A DNA stretch of 50,304 nt from DASQQQ01 sp036390995. Its GTDB lineage: Bacteria > Actinomycetota > UBA4738 > HRBIN12. The stretch covers positions 1 through 50,304 of the forward strand of contig DASWAT010000059.1 of assembly GCA_036390995.1 (NCBI GenBank), written 5' to 3'. The translations under genes were made by a program, and so were the position numbers. Of the stretch, positions 8,263-16,854 are shown piece by piece. Numbering within the stretch: the first letter of the stretch is position 1; every line of letters begins with the position of its first letter. The notes under the pieces were generated by a model. The model was not told the origin of the DNA and did not search any database. It worked only from the letters and a program-made list of their open reading frames with translations.

Positions 8263-8446
8263 TGCACACGCCCCCTCTCAGTGGTCCCTCAGTCCCCCAC
8301 AGGGACGACCTGTTAAGGCGTGGTCCTATCACAAAGGGCCGGTGGGAGGGAAGCGCCTGGTTCGCGCCGCGCGCCGCCCTGTCCGGCGCACGCCTCTCCT
8401 GTGACCCCGTTCTGCGTGACTCGGCGCCGGGAGGGTTTCGGCGGCG

Positions 8447-9217
8447 TCAGCGAGGGATCGCGGCCCGGAACTGCCTCGCCATCTCGAGCGCCGCGTCCCT
8501 GCGCCCCTCCACCAGGAGCCGCACCAGCGCGCTGCCGACGATGACGCCGTCGGCGAACCGGCACGCCTGGGTGGCTTGCTCGGGCGTGCCGATGCCCACG
8601 CCGACGAGCAGCGGCCGGTCGGTAAGTGGGCGAAGGGCCTCCACGAGCTCGTGGGCGGTTCCCGAGAGGTGCTCGCGCTCGCCGGTCACGCCGTAGGTGG
8701 CCACGCAGTACACGAACCCGCGGGAGCCCTCGGCGATGCGCCGCAACCGCTCGGGAGGGCTACCCGGCGCCGCGAGGAGCACCGGCGCGATCCCCGCCGA
8801 GCCGCACCGGGCGATCCAGTCGTCCGCTTCGTCCACCGGAAGGTCCGGGACGATCAGCCCTGCGATGCCGGCATCGGCCGCCCTCGCTAGGAACTCGGTG
8901 GGGCCCACGTGGAAGATCGGATTGAAGTACGTCATGACCGCGACCGGGATCCCGAGCCGGGCTTCCTCGACCGTGGCAAGGACGTCGCCGATGCGCGTCC
9001 CCCCCTCCAAAGCACGGCGGGAGGCCTCCTGGATCACGCCGCCGTCCATGACCGGATCCGAAAACGGGATGCCGACCTCGATCGCGTCGGCACCCGCTTC
9101 CTCCAAGCCCCGGAGCAGATCGGGGTCGACGCCGGCGAGACCACCGGTCACGTACGGCACGAAGGCCTGCCCGCCCCCTTCCCGACGGGCCCGCAGGGCG
9201 GACTCGAGATCAGGCAC
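8447..9217 (-). CDS. trpA: Tryptophan synthase alpha subunit
   Basis: Cleaves indole-3-glycerol phosphate and passes indole to TrpB. The 256-residue barrel keeps the catalytic acids in IEVGIPFSDPVMDG (family Glu49 and Asp60), VMTYFNPIFHVG and the phosphate site GVGIGTPEQA. I take the GTG at 9217 as start; it overlaps the trpB stop by eight bases and matches the family N-terminus. The open frame extends 10 codons further upstream into trpB. About 180 bases separate it from the liv operon; I saw no convincing terminator there. Confidence 0.95.
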   Translation of the reverse strand: MPDLESALRARREGGGQAFVPYVTGGLAGVDPDLLRGLEEAGADAIEVGIPFSDPVMDGGVIQEASRRALEGGTRIGDVLATVEEARLGIPVAVMTYFNPIFHVGPTEFLARAADAGIAGLIVPDLPVDEADDWIARCGSAGIAPVLLAAPGSPPERLRRIAEGSRGFVYCVATYGVTGEREHLSGTAHELVEALRPLTDRPLLVGVGIGTPEQATQACRFADGVIVGSALVRLLVEGRRDAALEMARQFRAAIPR

Positions 9218-10421
9218 CCGGGGCCTCGTCCACCTCGCCGAGGGCACGCCGGACCGTGTCGAGGTCCTTGTCCCCCCGGCCGGACAGGTTCAGGAGTATC
9301 CTCGATCCCTCCTCAAGCGGCCGCTTCAGCAACCATCCCACCGCGTGCGCGGGCTCGAGGGCCGGCAGGATGCCCTCGAGCTCGGCGAGGGCCCGGAAGC
9401 CCTCGAGCGCCTCTGCGTCGGTGGCCGAGACGTAGTCCGCGAGCCCGGCTTCCTTCAGGTACGAGTGCTCGGGCCCCACCCCCGGATAATCCAGGCCGGC
9501 CGAGATGGAGTGTGTCGGCACCACCTGGCCGTCGGCGTCCTGCAGGAGGTACGACAGCGAGCCGTGGAGCACCCCGGGCTCTCCCATCGTGAGCGAGCGG
9601 CAATGCTCGCCCAGACCGTCTCCGCGCCCGCCGGCCTCGACGCCGATCAGCCGGACCGCGGGAGCGCCGACGAACGGGGCGAAGATGCCCATCGCGTTGC
9701 TCCCGCCGCCCACGCAGGCGACCACGGCGTCGGGGTCGCGTCCCTCCGCCTCGTGGAACTGCGGGCGGGCCTCGTCGCCGATCACGCGCTGGAGATCACG
9801 CACCAACGCGGGGAAGGGGTGGGGCCCGGCCACCGAGCCGATGACGTAGTGGGTGTCCAGAACGCTCGCCGCCCAATCGCGCATCGCCTCGTTCATGGCG
9901 TCCTTCAGCGTCCGGCTCCCCGACCCCACCGAGATCACCTCGGCGCCGAGCAGCCGCATCCGGGCGACGTTCGACGACTGCCGAACCGTGTCCTCCTCGC
10001 CCATGTACACGACGCACGGCAGGCCGAACAGGGCGCAGGCCGTGGCGGTCGCCACCCCGTGCTGGCCGGCCCCGGTTTCGGCGATGATCCGGCGCTTGCC
10101 CAGACGCTTGGCCAGGAGCACCTGCCCCACGGTGTTGTTGATCTTGTGGGCACCGGTGTGGTTGAGATCCTCCCGCTTCAGGTAGATGCGGTAGCCCAGA
10201 CGATCGGATAGTCGGGAGGCGAACGTCAGCGGCGAGGGTCGCCCGACGTAGTCGCGCAGGAGACCGTCGAGCTCGCCCCGGAAGGCGGGTTCGACGACGA
10301 GCCGCGACCACGCCGCCGAGAGCTCGTCCAGGGCCGGGATCAGCACCTCCGGGACGTAGCGGCCGCCGAACCGCCCGAACCGTCCGCGTGCGTCCGGCAG
10401 GCTCTCCACCGAACGGCTCAC
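9210..10421 (-). CDS. trpB: Tryptophan synthase beta subunit
   Basis: PLP enzyme joining indole and serine to tryptophan. The 403-residue protein starts near FGRFGGRYVPEVLIPAL and has the PLP lysine in REDLNHTGAHKINN, the catalytic ETGAGQHGVATA loop with its glutamate, the phosphate-binding CVGGGSNAMGIF and the C-terminal LNLSGRGDKD region. Length and motifs match TrpB1. It overlaps trpC by four bases (ATGA) and trpA by eight, so the three are translationally coupled. Confidence 0.97.
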   Translation of the reverse strand: MSRSVESLPDARGRFGRFGGRYVPEVLIPALDELSAAWSRLVVEPAFRGELDGLLRDYVGRPSPLTFASRLSDRLGYRIYLKREDLNHTGAHKINNTVGQVLLAKRLGKRRIIAETGAGQHGVATATACALFGLPCVVYMGEEDTVRQSSNVARMRLLGAEVISVGSGSRTLKDAMNEAMRDWAASVLDTHYVIGSVAGPHPFPALVRDLQRVIGDEARPQFHEAEGRDPDAVVACVGGGSNAMGIFAPFVGAPAVRLIGVEAGGRGDGLGEHCRSLTMGEPGVLHGSLSYLLQDADGQVVPTHSISAGLDYPGVGPEHSYLKEAGLADYVSATDAEALEGFRALAELEGILPALEPAHAVGWLLKRPLEEGSRILLNLSGRGDKDLDTVRRALGEVDEAPGA

Positions 10422-11191
10422 GCCGTCCCCCGGAGCTTCCGGAGCGTCCTCGCCGGATCGGTTGAACGCATGAGGACCTCCCCCACGAGCACCGCGCGGG
10501 CGCCGGCGTCGAGCGCCCGCACCACCTGCGCGCGCATGGTGATGCCGCTCTCCAACACCGCGACCCGTTCGGGGGGCACCGAGCGCAGCAAGGCCAGCGC
10601 TCGGTCCACGTCGACCTCGAGGCTCTCCAGGTCCCGCGCGTTCACCCCCACGACCGCGGCGTCGGTCCGGAGCACCTTCTCCAGGTCCTCGTCCGAGTGC
10701 GCCTCCACCAGCGCGTCGAGCCCGAGGTCGGCCGCGGCGGCGAGCAGTCCCTTCAGCTCCACCTCGGACATCGCCGCGGCGACGAGGAGCACGGCGTCGG
10801 CGCCCTCCGCCCGCGACTGGATCAGCTGGTCGGGATGGATCAGGAAGTCCTTGCGCAGCACGGGGATCGCGGTCGCCATCCGGGCGGCACGGAGATCCGC
10901 GAGCGATCCCCCGAAGTGCCTGGGTTCCGTCAGCACGGAGACGGCCGCGGCGCCGGCCCGCTCGTACGCGGCGGCTTGCGCTCCCGGCTCGGCCTCGGCG
11001 ATGTGACCCGCCGACGGCGATGAGCGCTTCACCTCCGCGATCACGGCAGGCGGATCGGCCTCGCGAAGCGCACGAGCGAACCCACGGGCCGGCGGCATCG
11101 ACCGGATCCGACCCATCAGCGGCGCGACGGCGATGGGATGCCGGTCCAGATCCCTGCGGACCGAGGAGAGCATGTCGGTGAGGAAGCCCAT
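10418..11191 (-). CDS. trpC: Indole-3-glycerol phosphate synthase
   Basis: Converts carboxyphenylaminodeoxyribulose phosphate to indole-3-glycerol phosphate. The 257-residue barrel has the catalytic lysines in VIAEVKRSSPSAG and VLRKDFLIHPDQL, the substrate motif GVNARDLESLEVD and LESGI. I start at the ATG at 11191 (MGFLTDMLSSVRRDL); the open frame reaches farther upstream but that part is not homologous. The spacing from the HisA homologue upstream is 25 bases. No trpF or trpD is in the window, which matters for the interpretation of the HisA-like neighbour. Confidence 0.94.
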   Translation of the reverse strand: MGFLTDMLSSVRRDLDRHPIAVAPLMGRIRSMPPARGFARALREADPPAVIAEVKRSSPSAGHIAEAEPGAQAAAYERAGAAAVSVLTEPRHFGGSLADLRAARMATAIPVLRKDFLIHPDQLIQSRAEGADAVLLVAAAMSEVELKGLLAAAADLGLDALVEAHSDEDLEKVLRTDAAVVGVNARDLESLEVDVDRALALLRSVPPERVAVLESGITMRAQVVRALDAGARAVLVGEVLMRSTDPARTLRKLRGTA

Positions 11192-11216
11192 GGTCGCCAA
11201 GTCTAGCGACGCGACC

Positions 11217-11933
11217 TCAGGCCACCGCGGCGCGGGCGTCCCCGAGGTCCAGTCCCTCGTACAGCGCCCGCCCGACGATCGCCCCCTCGACCATGGGTCC
11301 CAGTGCCGCCAGGCGTCGCAGATCGTCCACCCCACGGATGCCGCCCGCCGCGATCACCGGGCACCCCATGGTCGAGCCCATGGTCCGCACTCCTGCCAGA
11401 TCTGGGCCCTCGAGTCCTCCGACGCGCGCCACGCCCGTGAGGAGGATCCGAGGAACGCGAAGCCCCGCGAGCCAGCCAACCGTATCCCGCAGATCGAGCT
11501 CGAGCCGCTCGTCGCCGCGAGGGCGGATGGCCCCACCACGGACCTCGATCCCCACGACCACCGACCCACCAAGATCGGACAGCAGCCGTTCCACGGCCGG
11601 CCGGTCGACCAGCGCCTGGGAGCCGAGCACCCCGCGGGCGGCACCCGCCGCGAGGACCTCCTCCACGTCCCCGGCGGAGCCGATGCCGCCGCTCGCCTGG
11701 ACGCGGACGCCGAGCTCCGAGATCCCGCGAACCAGGTCAAGATCGCGGGGGGACCCGCCGAGCGCGGCGTCGACGTCCACCACGTGGATCCACGACGCGC
11801 CGCCCTCGACGAATGCCCGCGCCGCGACCGATGGGTCGCCGTCGAACGCGGGGACCGGTACCGGTCCCTTCACGGTGAGCCGGGCCAGCCGGCCGGCCCA
11901 GACGTCCACCGCGGGGATCACCTCGAAGCTCAC
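11217..11933 (-). CDS. Divergent HisA/PriA-family phosphoribosyl isomerase homologue
   Basis: A 238-residue beta/alpha barrel of the HisA/PriA family (phosphoribosyl isomerase of histidine and, in actinobacteria, tryptophan synthesis). The general base Asp is kept (IPAVD, D10), as are the phosphate loops ASGGIG and AAGGIRGVDD and the tail VEGAIVGRALYEG. However, the usual VTD general acid is LTG here (G167), the GLD aspartate is E130, the GGIR arginine is G84, and the tryptophan of the PriA GW loop is absent. It lies upstream of trpCBA, which lack trpF, so a TrpF-like role is possible, but a lost or altered activity is equally possible. GTG start at 11933, without a clear ribosome site. Confidence 0.8.
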   Translation of the reverse strand: MSFEVIPAVDVWAGRLARLTVKGPVPVPAFDGDPSVAARAFVEGGASWIHVVDVDAALGGSPRDLDLVRGISELGVRVQASGGIGSAGDVEEVLAAGAARGVLGSQALVDRPAVERLLSDLGGSVVVGIEVRGGAIRPRGDERLELDLRDTVGWLAGLRVPRILLTGVARVGGLEGPDLAGVRTMGSTMGCPVIAAGGIRGVDDLRRLAALGPMVEGAIVGRALYEGLDLGDARAAVA

Positions 11934-11967
11934 GGGGACCGAGACTACCGACTCGCGCCCGATCGCC

Positions 11968-14900
11968 TCAGCGCCCGGGACGGACGGTCGCCGGCGCGAC
12001 GACGGCGTCGGGCACCGTCACGAGCCCGCTCCTCCGCCCGGCGATCTCGTGCACCCGGGCGGCGTTCGGGCCGAGCAGCCGGCGGAGCTCCGACAACAGT
12101 CCCGCCCCCGGCTCCACCCGGTAGCTACCGACGTCGAGCGGCGTCACTCCCTGAGAGGAGATGAACCGGACCTGGACCGGGGTCGCCCCGGGATGCGCAC
12201 CGAGCAGGCCCTTGAGCTTCGAGATCACCGCACCCGTGCAGCTGGCCGCGGGAAGGTCGACGACCAGGAGGCCCCGGGTCCGCGGGGCCGGGGCGTCGGC
12301 ACCGAGGTCCGGCTCTCGGATCTCGACCGCCCGAAGCTGCAGCTCGCGGCCCCGCAGGTCGACCCTCCCCTTCACCAGCACGATCGCGTCCGGCTCCACC
12401 AGGTGTGGGACCTGCTCGAACACGCTGGGGAACGCCACCACCGAGACGCCCCCCGCCAGGTCCTCGAGCCGGAACAGCGCGTAGGGCTCGCCCTTCTTCG
12501 TGTACCGACGGGCCACGGCCGCCACGATCCCGCCGACGGTGACGAGGTCGCCGTCGCCGAGGTTCGCGACGTCGGCCACCTCTATATCGGTCTGCGCTGC
12601 AAGGGTGTCCTTCACCCCCAGCAGCGGATGGTCCGTCACGTACTGGCCGAGCATCTCCTTCTCCAGCCGCAGGAGGTGCCGCTGCTCGAACTCCTCGCCC
12701 TGGAGCACGGACTCGTCGACATCGGTGGCCGCCTGGTCGCCCCCGCCGAACAGCGAGAACTGCCCGGCGGCCTCGGCCTTGCGCTCGGCCGCGATCGGCG
12801 CCGACACCTTCTCGAACGCCGCGGGGCCGTCGGGCTCCCTGCGCATGAGGCCACCACGCGTGTAGCCGAGCGAGTCGAACGCTCCGGCCAGGATCAGGCT
12901 CTCGAGCACCTTCTTCGTGAGCACGCCCGGATCGACCTTCCGGCAGAAGTCCGCGAAGCTCCTGAAGTCCCCCTTCGCCCGGCGGGCCTCGATGATCTGC
13001 GCCACCGCACCTGCCCCGACGTTCCGGACCGCCGAGAGGCCGTACCGGATGGTGGGCTCGCCGCTCTGCACCGGAGCGAAGTCCAGTTCCGATTCGTTCA
13101 CGTCGGGCGGCAGCACCTCGATGCCCATCAGCCGGCACGCGTTCAGGTAGAAGGGCTTCTTGTCCTTGTCATCCTTCACGCTCGTCAGGACGGCCGACAT
13201 GTACTCGACCGGGTGATGGTGCTTCAGGTAGGCCGTCTGGTACGCGACGTACGCGTAGGCGCAGGCGTGGGACGCGTTGAACCCGTAGTCGGCGAACGGC
13301 GTGATGAGCTCGAAGATGTCCTCGGCCAGCCGCTGCTGGTAGGCGCGGTCCACGCACCGCTGGACGAACTTCTCGCGGTGGGGCATGAGCAGCTCGCGGA
13401 TCTTCTTGCCCATGGCCTTGCGGAGCGTGTCGGCCTCGCCCATCGAGTAGCCGGCCATGCGGACCGCGATCTGCATGACCTGCTCCTGGTAGACGATGAT
13501 GCCGTACGTCTGCTCGAGGATGTCCTGCAGATCCGGGTGCGGATACGCGACCGGCTTCCGGCCGTGCTTGCGCTCCGCGTACTCGGTGTGCATGCCCTGG
13601 TTGAGCGGCCCCGGCCGGTACAGGGCGACGAGAGCCATCAGATCCTCGAACCGGTCCGGCGCCAGCAGCTTGATGAGCGACCGCATGCCGGGGCTCTCCA
13701 TCTGGAACACGCCGGTCGTGTCCCCCGCCTGCAGCATGTGGTACGCGCCCCCGTCGTCCAGGGGGATGTGGTCGATGTCGAGCTCGATCCCTTTGCGGCG
13801 AAGGAGCGCCAACGTGTCCTCGATCACCGACAGGTTCCGAAGCCCCAGGAAGTCCATCTTCAGCAGGCCGAGCTTCTCCACGCCGTGCATGTCGAACTGC
13901 GTGACGATCCGCCGTGAGTCGTCACGGGAGTCCTTCGACAGCTTCAGCGGCAGGTAGTTGACGAGCGGTGCGTCGCCGATCACCACGCCGGCCGCGTGGA
14001 CGGAGTCCTCGCGTCGCAGGCCTTCGAGCGCTTGCGCGGTATCGATGATCTCCTTCGCCTCGGGCTCGGCCTCGTAGGCGGCCCGGAGCTCGGGGGACAG
14101 CTCCAGCGCCTGCTCGATCGGGTACTCGCGCCCCAGGACGGCCGGCGGGTACATCTTGCAGTAGCGGTCGCCGGTGGATGCGGGGAAGCCCAGCACGCGG
14201 GCCGCGTCCCGGATGCCCTGCTTGCCCTTGATCGTCTGGAACGTGACGATCTGCGCGACGTGGTCGGAGCCGTACTTCTGGGCCACGTAGCGGATCACCT
14301 CGTCCCGGCGGCGCTCGTCGAAATCCATGTCGATGTCCGGCATCTGCTTGCGTTCCGGGTTCAGGAACCGCTCGAAGATGAGGCCGTAGCGCAACGGGTC
14401 GAGGTCCGTGATGCGCAGTGCGTACGAGACGACCGAGCCGGCCGCCGAGCCGCGGCCCGGTCCGACCCGGATGCCGTTGTCCCTCGCGTAGCGGATCAGG
14501 TCCCAGACGACGAGGAAGTAGCCGGCGAAGCCCATGCTGGTGATGATCGACAGCTCGTGCTGGATCCGGTCGCTGATCTCCGGAGTCAGCTCTCCGTAGC
14601 GCTCGCGGGCGCCCTCGTCGACGAGCCGGTTGAGGTGGTCCTCGAGCCGCATGCCGGCGGGCGGCTCGAACCTCGGCAGGTGGAACCGCTGGTCGGGCGG
14701 AGCCGCGTCGCCGTACACGAGCTGCAGCTCGCACATGTCGGCGATCAGGAGCGTGTTGTCGCACGCCTCGGGCAGCTCGCGGAAGACCCCTCGCATCTCC
14801 TCGGGCGACTTCAGGTAGAACTCGTCGCTATCGAACCTCAGGCGGTTCGTGTCCGTCTGGACCTTCTGCTGCTGGATGCAGAGCAGCACGTCGTGCGGCT

Positions 14901-15555
14901 TCGCGTCCCGCCGGAACGTGTAGTGGAGGTCGTTCGTGGCGACCATGGGCAGGCCGGACCGGCGCGCCAGGTCCACCAGCCCGGGCAGGATGGCGCGCTG
15001 GTCCGCCAGGCCGTGATCCTGCAGCTCCACGAAGAAGTTGCCCTCGCCGAAGATCTCCCGGTACGTGGAGGCCACCTCGGCGGCCCGATCCCGCTGTCCG
15101 GACAGCAGGAGCTGGGAGACCTCGGAGGCCAGGCACCCGGAGAGCCCGATCAGACCTTCGGCGCGCTCTGCGAGCAGCTCCTTGTCGACCCGGGGCCGGT
15201 GGTAGAAGCCCTCCAGGTGCGCGTCCGTGACGAGCTTCAGCAGGTTCCGGTATCCGGTCTCGTTCCTGGCGAGCACCGTGAGGTGCCGGTACTTCTCCTC
15301 GCTCTCGCCGGGCGCTCGCTCGAACCGTGAGCCGGGCGCCACGTAGGCCTCGACGCCGATGATCGGCTTCACCCCGGCCGCCAGACCGGCCTCGTAGAAG
15401 TCCAGCGCCCCGAACATCGCACCGTGGTCGGTGACGGCCAGGGCCGGCATCTCCAGCTCCCTGGCCGTCTTGAACAGCGTGGCGATCCGCGACGCGCCGT
15501 CCAGCAGCGAGTACTCGGTGTGCGTGTGCAGATGGACGAAGCTCTTACCGTTCAA
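11968..15555 (-). CDS. dnaE: DNA polymerase III alpha subunit
   Basis: Replicative polymerase, 1195 residues. The N-terminal PHP domain has SFVHLHTHTEYSLLDG and VTDHGAMFG; the palm carries the catalytic aspartates in PDIDMDFDERRRDE near residue 405, preceded by GVGPGRGSAAGSVVSY; the tau/clamp-proximal region has FNASHACAYAYVAYQTAYLK, a HhH-like stretch, and the C-terminal OB fold starts with VTVGGIVAAVARRYTKKGE. The start is a TTG at 15555 with GAGG five bases upstream. It is DnaE1-like, distinct from the second alpha subunit at the right end. It is divergent from the nuclease gene and followed within 34 bases by the hisA/trp genes. Confidence 0.96.
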   Translation of the reverse strand: MNGKSFVHLHTHTEYSLLDGASRIATLFKTARELEMPALAVTDHGAMFGALDFYEAGLAAGVKPIIGVEAYVAPGSRFERAPGESEEKYRHLTVLARNETGYRNLLKLVTDAHLEGFYHRPRVDKELLAERAEGLIGLSGCLASEVSQLLLSGQRDRAAEVASTYREIFGEGNFFVELQDHGLADQRAILPGLVDLARRSGLPMVATNDLHYTFRRDAKPHDVLLCIQQQKVQTDTNRLRFDSDEFYLKSPEEMRGVFRELPEACDNTLLIADMCELQLVYGDAAPPDQRFHLPRFEPPAGMRLEDHLNRLVDEGARERYGELTPEISDRIQHELSIITSMGFAGYFLVVWDLIRYARDNGIRVGPGRGSAAGSVVSYALRITDLDPLRYGLIFERFLNPERKQMPDIDMDFDERRRDEVIRYVAQKYGSDHVAQIVTFQTIKGKQGIRDAARVLGFPASTGDRYCKMYPPAVLGREYPIEQALELSPELRAAYEAEPEAKEIIDTAQALEGLRREDSVHAAGVVIGDAPLVNYLPLKLSKDSRDDSRRIVTQFDMHGVEKLGLLKMDFLGLRNLSVIEDTLALLRRKGIELDIDHIPLDDGGAYHMLQAGDTTGVFQMESPGMRSLIKLLAPDRFEDLMALVALYRPGPLNQGMHTEYAERKHGRKPVAYPHPDLQDILEQTYGIIVYQEQVMQIAVRMAGYSMGEADTLRKAMGKKIRELLMPHREKFVQRCVDRAYQQRLAEDIFELITPFADYGFNASHACAYAYVAYQTAYLKHHHPVEYMSAVLTSVKDDKDKKPFYLNACRLMGIEVLPPDVNESELDFAPVQSGEPTIRYGLSAVRNVGAGAVAQIIEARRAKGDFRSFADFCRKVDPGVLTKKVLESLILAGAFDSLGYTRGGLMRREPDGPAAFEKVSAPIAAERKAEAAGQFSLFGGGDQAATDVDESVLQGEEFEQRHLLRLEKEMLGQYVTDHPLLGVKDTLAAQTDIEVADVANLGDGDLVTVGGIVAAVARRYTKKGEPYALFRLEDLAGGVSVVAFPSVFEQVPHLVEPDAIVLVKGRVDLRGRELQLRAVEIREPDLGADAPAPRTRGLLVVDLPAASCTGAVISKLKGLLGAHPGATPVQVRFISSQGVTPLDVGSYRVEPGAGLLSELRRLLGPNAARVHEIAGRRSGLVTVPDAVVAPATVRPGR

Positions 15556-15636
15556 CGGGCCCTCGTCGCTCCCGGAAAGGCTCCGCAGGTGCCCCGTCCC
15601 CCCGGCGTGTGGAGAACCTGTGGAAAAGTTACATAC

Positions 15637-15666
15637 TTGTGATTCCGCAGGACCCGAGGATAGACT
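15637..15666 (+). promoter_or_regulatory. Predicted sigma-70-type promoter for the RecB-like nuclease
   Basis: TTGTGA at 15637-15642 and TAGACT at 15661-15666 are separated by 18 bases in the dnaE/nuclease intergenic region. Transcription would start near 15673, leaving a leader of about 40 bases before the ATG at 15711. No equally good promoter was seen for dnaE on the other strand. Confidence 0.5.
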
Positions 15667-15710
15667 GGCCCGTCACCGGAGGCAACCGGCGAGGTCACGG
15701 AGCGGTTCCC

Positions 15711-16838
15711 ATGCGCCTTTCGTACTCGAGCGTCAACACGTACGAAACCTGCCCCGCCAAGTTCAAGTTCCAGTACGAGGACCGGCTGCCCTCGGCGCCC
15801 TCGCCCGCCCTGTCGTTCGGGGACTCGCTGCACCGGGCACTCCACCGTTTCCACAACCGCCCCGTCCCGGTCGCTCCGCCGCTGGAGGAGCTGCACGAGA
15901 TCCTCGATGCCGTGTGGGTGAGCGACGGCTTCGCCGACGACTCCGAGGACCGGATGTACCGCGAGCACGGCCGTCAGGTCATGACGCAGTACCACCGTGA
16001 GAACGCCTCCCACTATCGCATCCCCGCTGCGCTCGAGTTCCGGTTCACGATCGAGGTCGAGGGCGTGCAGCTGTCGGGGGTGATCGACCGCATGGACCGG
16101 ATCCCGGGCGGTGGCTACGAGATCATCGACTACAAGACGAACCGGCGACTGCCACCACAGGCGGCCATCGATCGCGACCTGCAGCTGTCCATCTACCACC
16201 TGGCCGCTCGGGAGGTCTGGGGCATCGAGCCGGAGCGGCTCACGCTCTACTACCTCCTGCCCGGCCAGCGGATGTCCACCGCCCGGACCGAGCGCGACGT
16301 CGACGAACTGCGCCGGCGGATCGGGGTGGTGGCCGAGCGGATCGCGGCGGGCAAGTTCGAGCCGCGCCAGAACCCGCTCTGCGACTGGTGCGACTACCAA
16401 CGCCTGTGCCCGGTGTTCCGGCACAAGCACGAGAAGGAGCAGGGCGACCCGGCGCCGCGCATGACCCAGATCGTCGACGAATGGGTCGCGTTGAAGCGGC
16501 GAGGGCGCGAGGTCTACCGGCGCCTGGACGAGCTTGCCGGCGACATCCACGCGTTCTGCGAGGAGCACGGATACCGGCGGCTGTTCGGGTCCGACGGTGC
16601 GGCCATCGACAGGCGCCCACAGCACGTGACGGCGCCCGACGAGGGACGCCTCCGGCAGATCCTCGAGCCGCTCGGCCTGTGGGAACGGATCCTCTCGGTC
16701 GACCCCCAGAAGCTGAACGATCTCATCGAATCGCGAACGCTTCCCCCGGACGTGGAGGACGCGGTGCTGGCCTCTCGGGAAGAGGTCCGGACCCAGCACG
16801 CCCTCTACCTGAAGGACGGCGCGAAGGCTCGCCGCTAG
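15711..16838 (+). CDS. RecB-like PD-(D/E)XK nuclease with iron-sulfur cluster motif
   Basis: Probable DNA exonuclease of the AddB/RecB/Cas4 superfamily, 375 residues. The active site reads GVID at D126 and EIIDYKT at D140/K142, with a downstream Q158-Y162 motif (LQLSIYHL). Four cysteines fit an iron-sulfur cluster: C14 in YETCPAKF and C224, C227, C233 in LCDWCDYQRLC, the AddB/Cas4 arrangement. About 135 residues follow the cluster and are not recognised. It is a stand-alone gene without helicase partner or cas genes. The ATG at 15711 has GGAG eight bases upstream; an earlier ATG in the same frame has no support. Likely a DNA repair factor. Confidence 0.85.
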   Translation: MRLSYSSVNTYETCPAKFKFQYEDRLPSAPSPALSFGDSLHRALHRFHNRPVPVAPPLEELHEILDAVWVSDGFADDSEDRMYREHGRQVMTQYHRENASHYRIPAALEFRFTIEVEGVQLSGVIDRMDRIPGGGYEIIDYKTNRRLPPQAAIDRDLQLSIYHLAAREVWGIEPERLTLYYLLPGQRMSTARTERDVDELRRRIGVVAERIAAGKFEPRQNPLCDWCDYQRLCPVFRHKHEKEQGDPAPRMTQIVDEWVALKRRGREVYRRLDELAGDIHAFCEEHGYRRLFGSDGAAIDRRPQHVTAPDEGRLRQILEPLGLWERILSVDPQKLNDLIESRTLPPDVEDAVLASREEVRTQHALYLKDGAKARR

Positions 16839-16854
16839 GCCAGGGCCCGGCGGG

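Noticed and set aside
8284..8306. GTCCCT/AGGGAC inverted repeat upstream of the liv operon
   Set aside because: Only a 6-bp stem with an 11-base loop and no conserved motif; not enough to call an operator or terminator.
11293..13917. 874-codon plus-strand frame opposite dnaE and the hisA homologue
   Set aside because: Composition is that of an antisense shadow and it runs across the boundary of two real genes.
15556..15636. Promoter for dnaE on the minus strand
   Set aside because: A TATGTA-like -10 is present but no -35 at a suitable distance.
15711..16838. Nuclease gene as a Cas4 of a CRISPR system
   Set aside because: No repeats, no other cas genes, and the protein is longer than Cas4 with an extra C-terminal domain.
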